The notes under the pieces: generated by a model
What the model was told of the DNA's origin: nothing
Seen by the model: the letters and a program-made list of their open reading frames with translations, nothing else
The model's database searches: none
In this document: positions 1-5,275 of the stretch, piece by piece
Position numbering within the stretch: position 1 is the stretch's first letter
Layout of the letters: each line of letters opens with the position of its first letter
Translations under genes and position numbers: made by a program
NCBI RefSeq assembly: GCF_901212495.1
Contig: NZ_CAAKNY010000033.1
Coordinates: 5,442-10,749, forward strand
DNA: 5,308 nt
Reading direction: 5' to 3'
Origin: Collinsella aerofaciens
GTDB lineage: Bacteria > Actinomycetota > Coriobacteriia > Coriobacteriales > Coriobacteriaceae

Positions 1-13
1 ACAAACGTCACTT

Positions 14-56
14 CCACCACAGAGGGGCCAGGCACCTTTGTGGTGGTCTTTGCTTT
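14..56 (+). terminator. Rho-independent terminator-like hairpin of an upstream gene
   Basis: CCACCACAGAGG (14-25) can pair with CCTTTGTGGTGG (35-46) over 12 positions, one of them a G-U pair, around a 9-nt loop. A T-rich stretch follows on the + strand (47-56, seven T in ten), which is the layout of an intrinsic terminator for a gene ending before the window. No T-run follows the hairpin on the opposite strand. The U-tract is interrupted by C and G, so termination may be inefficient. The hairpin could instead be a copy of a dispersed intergenic repeat. Confidence 0.55.
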
Positions 57-84
57 GGTAGATTTTTGTGAGATGCCTTACAAT
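55..84 (+). promoter_or_regulatory. Putative promoter of the MFS transporter gene
   Basis: TTGGTA (55-60) is a 4/6 match to the -35 consensus. It lies 18 bp before TACAAT (79-84), a 5/6 match to the -10 consensus. Transcription would start near 90-92 and give a leader of about 130 nt before the transporter start at 221. The position just after the terminator-like hairpin and before the only downstream gene fits. The call rests on consensus matching alone. A TTGACA at 165-170 has no -10 partner at a proper distance. Confidence 0.4.
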
Positions 85-91
85 CTACCAA
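55..91. repeat. Inverted repeat overlapping the putative transporter promoter
   Basis: TTGGTAGATT (55-64) and AATCTACCAA (82-91) are perfect 10-bp inverted copies. Inside them GTGAG (68-72) and CTTAC (77-81) add five further pairs, one of them G-T, closing a 4-nt loop. The left arm covers the proposed -35 and the right arm begins within the -10, ending at the expected transcription start. This is the placement expected of a repressor operator, but a 10-bp arm with a matched interior also fits a hairpin-forming intergenic repeat. No regulator gene is in the window. Confidence 0.5.
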
Positions 92-130
92 GTAGTTCAT
101 ACTGAGCGAAAAACGGAGAGAAGGGTCCTG

Positions 131-168
131 ATGCGTCCTTAATGTTTCATGCGGATAGATTGATTTGA
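131..168 (+). other. Two overlapping mini-ORFs, possible leader peptides
   Basis: ATG at 131 opens a three-codon frame encoding Met-Arg-Pro, ending in TAA at 140-142. It is preceded by AAGGG (121-125) at 5 nt spacing, the same SD type and spacing as used by gatC. Its stop overlaps the next start in a TAATG (140-144), which opens an eight-codon frame, MFHADRLI, ending in TGA at 166-168. The first frame covers the TCCTT anti-SD; the second covers the left arm of the long leader stem. Ribosomes here could therefore change access to the transporter start. Such short frames also arise by chance, and there is no direct evidence of translation. Confidence 0.25.
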
Positions 169-209
169 CAGACGGTGGCGAATGCCCACCGCCCGTATTC
201 GTATGAAAC

Positions 210-215
210 AAGGAG
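210..215 (+). promoter_or_regulatory. Ribosome binding site deciding the transporter start
   Basis: AAGGAG ends 5 nt before ATG 221. In-frame upstream ATGs at 182 and 203 have no comparable site, and the ATG at 182 lies in a predicted hairpin. The site therefore selects 221 as the start. Confidence 0.8.
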
Positions 216-220
216 TCTCC

Positions 221-1507
221 ATGCTCGCATCTCTTTTTTCAAAGCCTCAATCATCGCTGTCCGTGCAGGCCAAGCGCCTGGTGGCGATGCGCTTTCTCAT
301 CTACACCGGTTTTCAGACCAGCTACTTTATCGGCGTCATCGGAACGCTCACCTATGCGGACGACGCTTCGGTCGTCGCGACATCGCTGGCCGTCCTCTTT
401 ATGAACGTCTTCGTGATCCTGGGGTCCTTTGCGGGCGGCGCGGTGCTCGACGCTTGGGGTCCGTGCCGGCATTTCCGGGCGAGTATCGTCGGCACGTTGG
501 CAACCGGCGCGGCAATCCTCGCCTTTGGAAGCGCGACCGGAACAGTCCTTGCCGGCGCGGTGCTCCTGGGCTTTGTGATGGGGTTTGCCCAGCCCATCGC
601 CACGTCCTATCCGGCGTATCTCACCGACGATCCTGTCGAGCTCAAAGACATCAACTCCGCCATCGCCATGTTCTCAAACGTGAGTATCGTCGTTGGCCCC
701 ACGCTGGGCGGCTTTGTCGCGGCGGCTGCGTCGTCGCGTGCGGTGTTTTTGCTCATGATGCTCTTTACCGTACTGGCGCTCGCCGCCGGTTGGGACTTTA
801 GGCCGCAAGCAGGTCGCGCCGTCGCGCGCGAAAGTGCTCCCGCGGATAGCAGCACAACGGCAAGTACTGCCAGTCAAAGCTCCGATTCCAGTAAATCCAC
901 CCGCGCAACCTTCGCGACCAGCATCAAGACGGTCTTTACCAACAGCGTCCTCGCCCTGCTGTTCTGCATTATTTTCCTTTCGAACTTTGGCTATGGCGCC
1001 TTCGATCCACTGGAGTCATTCTTCTACCGTGATGTTCTGCATGTCGGTGTCGAGTGGATGGGCTGGCTCTCGTCTGCTTGCGGCGTGGGCGCGGTGCTGG
1101 GCGCCGTGGTCGCGCTCCATTTGCCGCCGCACCTGATCAACCTAAAAACGCTGCTTGTGGCGCTTCTGTCCGTGGGCCTGGGAAGCCTGATTTACGTGGG
1201 GACTCCGTACGTGGGCGTGGCCCTTATCGGCCAGATTGCCCTGGGCGTGGCCTGGGGCGTCGTCAACCCGCTTCATAACACCATCGTGCAAACGACGGCT
1301 CCGCTCGAGCAGCTCGGTCGCGTGAACTCGGTCATGGGCTTTGGCAATATGTTCGCCGGCGTGGCGCCGCTGGCGATTGCCCCGTGGCTGGCGGCGACAT
1401 TTGGCGTGCAGCAGACGCTCGTAGGGGCGGGCGTGGCCGTGACGGCTGTTCCCGCGGCGTTGCTGTTGTTTGGACGCCGGCATTTTGATCGTTCCTCACG
1501 GCAGTAA
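221..1507 (+). CDS. MFS transporter, putative efflux permease
   Basis: The 428-residue protein is predicted to be an inner-membrane secondary transporter of the major facilitator superfamily, probably exporting a small molecule; the substrate cannot be read from sequence. About twelve hydrophobic segments are visible, near residues 20-43, 52-76, 87-106, 107-128, 146-168, 171-190, 243-265, 279-300, 308-327, 331-355, 369-390 and 398-418. A motif A-like G-x3-D-x2-G (73-80, GAVLDAWG) lies between segments 2 and 3. LGRVNSV (365-371) before segment 11 resembles the MefA/EntS-like efflux branch. The central loop (about 191-240) holds a Ser/Thr-rich stretch at 205-228, probably a disordered cytoplasmic linker. 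Start 221 is chosen for its AAGGAG; starts at 182 or 203 would add 13 or 6 residues. Codon use is less GC-biased than in the gat genes (TCA codons near the start), which suits an accessory gene. The family call is firm; drug efflux is a guess. Confidence 0.85.
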   Translation: MLASLFSKPQSSLSVQAKRLVAMRFLIYTGFQTSYFIGVIGTLTYADDASVVATSLAVLFMNVFVILGSFAGGAVLDAWGPCRHFRASIVGTLATGAAILAFGSATGTVLAGAVLLGFVMGFAQPIATSYPAYLTDDPVELKDINSAIAMFSNVSIVVGPTLGGFVAAAASSRAVFLLMMLFTVLALAAGWDFRPQAGRAVARESAPADSSTTASTASQSSDSSKSTRATFATSIKTVFTNSVLALLFCIIFLSNFGYGAFDPLESFFYRDVLHVGVEWMGWLSSACGVGAVLGAVVALHLPPHLINLKTLLVALLSVGLGSLIYVGTPYVGVALIGQIALGVAWGVVNPLHNTIVQTTAPLEQLGRVNSVMGFGNMFAGVAPLAIAPWLAATFGVQQTLVGAGVAVTAVPAALLLFGRRHFDRSSRQ

Positions 1508-1510
1508 AAC

Positions 1511-1567
1511 CGTCACAACATTCGATGAAAATCTCGATTTTGGCGAAAAGCGTCGAATGTTGTGATG
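1511..1567. repeat. Long inverted repeat after the transporter stop
   Basis: TCACAACATTCGA (1513-1525) and TCGAATGTTGTGA (1553-1565) are perfect 13-bp inverted copies. With C1511/G1567 and a G-T pair the stem reaches 15 positions, and two more pairs are possible inside it. The 27-nt interior holds a second small palindrome, AAAATC (1528-1533) and GATTTT (1536-1541). The element begins 4 nt after the transporter stop, so it could end the transcript or protect its 3' end. There is no good T-run on the + strand (ATCTTCGTTG follows); read on the other strand it is followed by GTTTTAC. It may be a REP-like intergenic element. Confidence 0.7.
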
Positions 1568-1570
1568 ATC

Positions 1571-1651
1571 TTCGTTGTGGACGGCGCGGTTTGCGTTGTG
1601 GACGGGACGGTTTTCGCTATGGATGGTGCGGTTTCGCTGTAGAACCGCCGG
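1571..1651. repeat. 21-nt imperfect tandem repeat, three units plus a degenerate fourth
   Basis: Units lie at 1571-1591, 1592-1612 and 1613-1633, and a diverged fourth begins at about 1633. Unit 2 matches unit 1 at 18 of 21 positions and unit 3 matches it at 17 of 21. All three full units share a GTTGTGGACGG-like core and end in CGGTT. Since 21 nt is seven codons, open frames on both strands show heptapeptide periodicity: GRRG/GRDG/GWCG on +, and TAPSIAK, TVPSTTQ, TAPSTTK on -. Neither frame has a convincing ribosome binding site, so I annotate a non-coding repeat. The rest of this intergenic region (1652-1732) shows nothing else I recognise. Confidence 0.65.
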
Positions 1652-1732
1652 ACCACGCCCTGCCAACCGCCACCCTCGTTACGTTTTCGCTGCATTTGGG
1701 TAAAGTGCCTGCTCCAAGTCGGCGTTGCCCTG

Positions 1733-1738
1733 TATACT
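1733..1738 (+). promoter_or_regulatory. Putative -10 element of the gatCAB promoter
   Basis: TATACT, a 5/6 match to TATAAT, lies about 35 nt before the gatC start and predicts a leader of roughly 30 nt. No good -35 is seen at 16-19 bp; the sequence there (around 1708-1715) matches poorly. The position before an operon with no other nearby promoter supports the call. Confidence 0.5.
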
Positions 1739-1761
1739 AGAGCGGTTTAACTGTTATGCGG

Positions 1762-1768
1762 AAGGGAG
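1762..1768 (+). promoter_or_regulatory. Ribosome binding site deciding the gatC start
   Basis: AAGGGAG ends 5 nt before ATG 1774. An in-frame ATG at 1756 lies upstream of this site and has none of its own, so translation most likely starts at 1774. Confidence 0.75.
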
Positions 1769-1773
1769 CGCCT

Positions 1774-2085
1774 ATGGCACTCAGCGAGAAAGACGTGCGC
1801 GGCATCGCCGAGTACGCAAAGATCGCACTGACCGATGACGAGCTCGCCCAGATGACGTCCTACATGAACGATGCCGTCCAGATGCTCGAGCCCGTCTTGC
1901 AATATGACTTGCCCGACGTGGAGCCCACATTCCATCCTATCGGAAGCCTGTCCAACGTGATGGGCGACGACCTGCGCGAGCCCGAGCGCGACCTGCCGCT
2001 CGACGTCGCGCTGGAAAACGCTGGCAGCGCGCGCGACCGCTACTTCCGCGTGCCGTCCATTTTGGGAGAGGGGGAGAGCGAGTAA
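1774..2085 (+). CDS. gatC: Glutamyl/aspartyl-tRNA amidotransferase subunit C
   Basis: GatC is the small non-catalytic subunit of the GatCAB complex. In known structures it wraps around GatA and reaches GatB, stabilising the amidase. The 103-residue product is close to the usual 95-100. The family pattern is present: an N-terminal helical start (ALSEKDVRGIAEYAKIALTD), a mid-section MLEPVLQYDLPDVEPT where the chain normally turns into an extended stretch, then LREPERDLPLDVALENAG, and a C-terminal YFRVPSIL matching the usual F-x-VP-x-hydrophobic ending. The start at 1774 is chosen over ATG 1756 because AAGGGAG lies between them. The stop overlaps the gatA start by 1 nt (TAATG), and the purine-rich gatA ribosome binding site (2069-2076) lies within the last gatC codons, so translation is probably coupled. 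The last few residues (GEGESE) may simply reflect that site. Confidence 0.95.
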   Translation: MALSEKDVRGIAEYAKIALTDDELAQMTSYMNDAVQMLEPVLQYDLPDVEPTFHPIGSLSNVMGDDLREPERDLPLDVALENAGSARDRYFRVPSILGEGESE

Positions 2086-3599
2086 TGGCGCAGAGCTTCG
2101 ATTCCTTTACTGCCGCCCAGATCGCCGCGGGCGTTGCCGCCGGCGACTTTACCGCTACCGAGGTGGCTCAGGCCTCCCTTGCCGCCATCGAGGCGCGCGA
2201 GGGAGGGCTCCAGGCATTCCTGCAGGTGGCGCCCGAGCTTGCGCTTGAGGCCGCCGCGCGCGTGGATGCCGACCGTGCCGCAGGCAAGCCGCTGCCCCCG
2301 CTCGCGGGCGTGCCGCTGGCCATCAAGGACAACATGAACCTCGTGGGCACGCGCACCACCTGCGCTTCCCGCATGCTCGGGGACTACCAGAGCGTCTACA
2401 CCGCCACCTGCGTCCAGCGCATGCTCGATGCCGGCTGCCTGCCCATGGGCAAGGCAAACATGGACGAGTTCGCCTTTGGCAGCTCCACCGAGAGCTCGGC
2501 GTTCCACCGCACCAACAACCCCTGGGATACCGAGCGCGTGCCCGGCGGCTCCTCGGGCGGCTCCGCTGCCGCCGTCGCCGCGGGCGAGGTCGCGCTCTCG
2601 CTGGGCTCGGACACCGGCGGCTCCATTCGCCAGCCGGCGAGCCTCTGCGGCGTGGTGGGCTTTAAGCCCACGTATGGCGCCGTGAGCCGCTACGGCGTGG
2701 TGGCCTTTGGCTCGTCGCTCGACCAGGTGGGCCCCTTTGGCCGCACGGTCGAGGATGTCGCGCTGGCCATGAACGCGCTCACCGGTGCGGGCCACGATCC
2801 GTACGATTGCACCAGCCAGGATTGCGCCGTCGACTTTACCGAGCATCTCAACGACAGCATCGGGGGCAAGCGCGTGGGCATCATCACCGCGTTTATGGAG
2901 GCCGAGGGCCTGACGCCCGAGGTCAAGGCCGCTGTTCAGCGCGCCGCCCAGGAGCTGCAGAACCAGGGTGCCGAGCTGGTCGAGGTGGACCTGCCGCACC
3001 TGGATGCCGCCATCGCCGCCTACTACGTCATCGGCCCGGCCGAGGCGTTCTCCAACCTGGCTCGCTTCGACGGCATCCGTTACGGCTATCAGGAGGAGGG
3101 CTGCGCCAACCTGTCCGACCAGAGCTCGCTGTCGCGCGCCCACGGCTTTGGCGCCGAGGCCAAGCGCCGTCAGATGCTCGGCGCCTACCTGCTGAGCTCG
3201 GGCGTGTACGACAAGTACTACTACGCCGCGCAAAAGGCCCGCACGCTCATCACGCAGGACTACGACACCGCGTATGCTCAGGTGGACACCATCCTCATGC
3301 CCACCTCGCCTCGCACGGCCTTTAAGTTTGGCGAGATTAGCGACCCCACGCAGATGTACCTCTCCGACCTGTACACCATTTCGCTCAACATTTGCGGCAA
3401 CGGTGGTATCTCGGTGCCGCTGGGCCTGGGCGAGGATACGCAACTGCCCGTTTCTGCCCAGCTGGTGGGTCCGGCCTTTAAGGACCGTCAGCTGCTCACG
3501 TTTGCCCGCGCCCTGGAGCGCGGCTTTGCCGATACCGCCACGGGTGCGCCCGCGCTTTCCGTCGCGCCCGATTTTGCCGGGAAGGGAGGCGAGCTGTAA
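2085..3599 (+). CDS. gatA: Glutamyl/aspartyl-tRNA amidotransferase subunit A (amidase)
   Basis: GatA hydrolyses glutamine to glutamate and ammonia, which is channelled to GatB. This 504-residue protein belongs to the amidase-signature family and is slightly longer than the common 480-490. The Lys/cis-Ser/Ser triad is intact: Lys81 in PLAIKDN, Ser156 in PGGSSGGSAAA and Ser180 in GSDTGGSIRQPA. This keeps the 24-residue Ser-Ser spacing of the family and sits two residues later than in Staphylococcus aureus GatA (79/154/178). Other hallmarks are GKANMDEFAFGSS (122-134), GFKPTYGAVSRYG (192-204), SLDQVGP (211-217) and KRRQMLGAYLLSSG (360-373), which carries the arginine likely to contact substrate. 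Near 435-441 the usual N-L-A-G-x-P/G-G segment reads NICGNGG. The start overlaps the gatC stop in TAATG, with AGGGGGAG 8 nt upstream; the gatB start overlaps the gatA stop in the same way. Very few TTA, CTA or TCA codons occur, as expected at high GC. Confidence 0.97.
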   Translation: MAQSFDSFTAAQIAAGVAAGDFTATEVAQASLAAIEAREGGLQAFLQVAPELALEAAARVDADRAAGKPLPPLAGVPLAIKDNMNLVGTRTTCASRMLGDYQSVYTATCVQRMLDAGCLPMGKANMDEFAFGSSTESSAFHRTNNPWDTERVPGGSSGGSAAAVAAGEVALSLGSDTGGSIRQPASLCGVVGFKPTYGAVSRYGVVAFGSSLDQVGPFGRTVEDVALAMNALTGAGHDPYDCTSQDCAVDFTEHLNDSIGGKRVGIITAFMEAEGLTPEVKAAVQRAAQELQNQGAELVEVDLPHLDAAIAAYYVIGPAEAFSNLARFDGIRYGYQEEGCANLSDQSSLSRAHGFGAEAKRRQMLGAYLLSSGVYDKYYYAAQKARTLITQDYDTAYAQVDTILMPTSPRTAFKFGEISDPTQMYLSDLYTISLNICGNGGISVPLGLGEDTQLPVSAQLVGPAFKDRQLLTFARALERGFADTATGAPALSVAPDFAGKGGEL

Positions 3600-5275
3600 T
3601 GAAGGAGCTTTCCGAGGTCCTGCAGGATTGGGAGGCCGTGATCGGCCTGGAGATCCATACCGAGCTCACCGCACTCGATACCAAGATGTTCTGCAACTGC
3701 AAGCTCAGCCACGATGACGAGCCCAACGCCAACGTGTGCCCGGTGTGCCTGGGCCTGCCCGGCGCCCTGCCGGTGCCCAACAAGCGCGCCATCGAGAGCA
3801 TCGTCAAGGCCGGTCTTGCCACCAACTGCGAGATTCAGCGTCACTCGATGTTCTACCGCAAGCACTACTTCTATCCCGATATGGCCAAGAACTTCCAGAC
3901 CACGCAGGGTCCGGTCGCCTTTGCCATGTACGGTCACCTGGACCTGGACGTGACCGGTCGTGGCGCCGCCGAGCGCCCCGACTGCGCGTTTGGCGAGGCC
4001 GAGGCTCAGAGCCTGGCGAGCGCTTCGGCCAATGCCGAGGGCCTGTCCACGTCCATGACGTCGACCATGCGCGAGGGCAATCAGCGTGCCGGCCATCTGG
4101 CCAGCTATGACGCGTCCAACCTGCAGATGCCCGAGCGTCGCAAGGACGGTTCCTACACGGTGCCCATCCGCATCTTGCGTATCCACATGGAGGAAGATGC
4201 CGCCAAGATGGTGCACGTGGGCGGCGCCGAGGGCCGCATTACCGCCGCGGCCGAGTCGCTCGTCGACTACAACCGCTGCGGCACGCCGCTCATCGAGCTC
4301 GTCACCGAGCCCGACCTGCGCACGCCCGAGGAGGCTCGCCTGTTTATGGAGAAGCTCCGTCGCATCTTTGTGACGCTGGGCATTTCGGACTGCTCCATGG
4401 AGAAGGGTTCCATGCGCTGCGACGGCAACGTGTCGCTGCGCCGTCGCGGCGAGACCAAGCTGGGCACCAAGACCGAGCTCAAGAACCTCAACTCGTTTAA
4501 GAGCCTGCATGACGGCCTTGCCTACGAGATTTGCCGCCAAGCCGAGGTGCTCGAGGAGGGCGGCATTATCTACCAGGAGACCCGTCACTGGGAGCCCAGC
4601 CGCAAGCGCACCGTGGTCATGCGTGTGAAGGAAACGGCCGACGACTATCGTCTGTTCCCCGATCCCGATCTGGCGCCGTTCGATCTGGACGATGAGTTTA
4701 TCGACCGCTGCCGTGGCGAGATCCCCGAGCTGCCCGATGCCAAGCGCGTTCGTTTTGAGGCTGACTTCGGTATTAAGACGGCCGACGCCGAGCAGATTGC
4801 CGGCGACCCCGAGTTTGCCGACTTCTTTGAGGCCGCCGCTGCCGGTATGGCCGGCAAGGAGGCCCAGACGGTCGCAAACTTGCTGGTCAACGAGATGATC
4901 GCCTATCTTAAAGGAGCAGGCGTGTCGCTCGCCGAGTCCGGCATCGCGCCGGCTCAGGTGGCGGCACTCGCCAAGCTGCTGGCGACCGATGCCATCAGCT
5001 CCAACCAAGCGCACGAGGTTTTTGAGGCCATGGCCCAGACCGGTGACGATCCCAACAAGATCGTCGACGAGCGCGGTATGCGTCAGGTGAGCGATGCCGG
5101 CGCGCTGCAGCCGATCGTGGACGAGGTGCTGGCAAACTGTGCCGAGCAGGCGCAGCAGTACCGCGACGGAAACCAGAAGGTCATCGGCTTTTTGGTGGGC
5201 CAGTGCATGAAGGCAAGCCGCGGCAAGGGTAACCCGAAGCTCTTCAACGAGTTGCTGAGAACGTCGCTCTCGTAA
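3599..5275 (+). CDS. gatB: Glutamyl/aspartyl-tRNA amidotransferase subunit B
   Basis: GatB binds misacylated Glu-tRNA(Gln) or Asp-tRNA(Asn), activates the side-chain carboxylate with ATP and amidates it with ammonia from GatA. The N-terminal catalytic cradle begins at WEAVIGLEIHTEL (11-23), with His20 likely a metal ligand. Cys32, Cys34, Cys47 and Cys50 (CNC...CPVC) form the zinc-type cluster seen in many, but not all, GatB proteins. Further hallmarks are KHYFYPDMAKNFQ (88-100), RIHMEEDAAK (194-203), NRCGTPLIELVTEPD (225-239), MRCDGNVSLR (272-281), TELKNLNSF (292-300) and DDYRLFPDPDL (348-358). The C-terminal helical/YqeY tRNA-binding part (about 408-558) ends with the conserved FLVGQCMKASRGKGNP (531-546). 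At 558 residues it is longer than the usual 475-500; most of the excess is about 65 residues inserted between 119 and 188. AAGGGAGG (3582-3589) lies 9 nt before the start, which overlaps the gatA stop. Confidence 0.97.
   Translation: MKELSEVLQDWEAVIGLEIHTELTALDTKMFCNCKLSHDDEPNANVCPVCLGLPGALPVPNKRAIESIVKAGLATNCEIQRHSMFYRKHYFYPDMAKNFQTTQGPVAFAMYGHLDLDVTGRGAAERPDCAFGEAEAQSLASASANAEGLSTSMTSTMREGNQRAGHLASYDASNLQMPERRKDGSYTVPIRILRIHMEEDAAKMVHVGGAEGRITAAAESLVDYNRCGTPLIELVTEPDLRTPEEARLFMEKLRRIFVTLGISDCSMEKGSMRCDGNVSLRRRGETKLGTKTELKNLNSFKSLHDGLAYEICRQAEVLEEGGIIYQETRHWEPSRKRTVVMRVKETADDYRLFPDPDLAPFDLDDEFIDRCRGEIPELPDAKRVRFEADFGIKTADAEQIAGDPEFADFFEAAAAGMAGKEAQTVANLLVNEMIAYLKGAGVSLAESGIAPAQVAALAKLLATDAISSNQAHEVFEAMAQTGDDPNKIVDERGMRQVSDAGALQPIVDEVLANCAEQAQQYRDGNQKVIGFLVGQCMKASRGKGNPKLFNELLRTSLS

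Larger units (their letters stand above)
121..215 (+). promoter_or_regulatory. Structured 5' leader with SD and anti-SD pairing
   Basis: TGTTTCATGCGGATA (143-157) pairs with TATTCGTATGAAACA (196-210) over 15 positions, two of them G-U. The stem encloses a smaller hairpin, CGGTGG (173-178) with CCACCG (186-191). Just outside the stem, TCCTT (136-140) is complementary to AAGGA (210-214), the core of the transporter's ribosome binding site. The same TCCTT can instead pair with AAGG at 121-124, extended by two wobble pairs to 121-126/135-140. The two folds are mutually exclusive and would hide or expose the ribosome binding site. The complementarity is read directly; regulation is an inference. 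I do not recognise a known riboswitch class here. Confidence 0.45.

Noticed and set aside
165..170. TTGACA, a perfect -35 hexamer
   Set aside because: No -10-like hexamer at 16-19 bp; the nearest candidate (TATTCG, 196-201) is about 25 bp away.
8..211. 67-codon - strand frame in the first intergenic region
   Set aside because: It runs through both hairpins and the transporter leader, and I recognise no domain or start signal.
182..220. N-terminal extension of the transporter from ATG 182 or 203
   Set aside because: The AAGGAG at 210-215 serves ATG 221; the upstream ATGs lack a site and lie in predicted leader structure.
1513..1695. 60-codon - strand frame (MQRKRNEGG...) over the palindrome and the 21-nt repeats
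   Set aside because: No clear ribosome binding site or promoter; the frame is kept open largely by a repeat of 21 nt. Kept as a finding about repeats, not as a gene.
1525..1740. 71-codon + strand frame starting inside the palindrome
   Set aside because: No ribosome binding site, Cys/Arg/Gly-rich repeat translation, and it runs through the gat promoter region.
2040..3443. 467-codon open frame on the - strand opposite gatA
   Set aside because: Its codons are in register with gatA codons, so its stops would need TTA, CTA or TCA in gatA, which are rare at high GC. The translation is a low-complexity Gly/Ala/Arg/His/Val mix with no recognisable domain, and gatA is certain.
3488..5014. 508-codon open frame on the - strand opposite the gatA end and gatB
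   Set aside because: Same cause: it is in register with gatB codons, which avoid TTA, CTA and TCA. The composition is unlike a real protein and it runs across two genuine genes.
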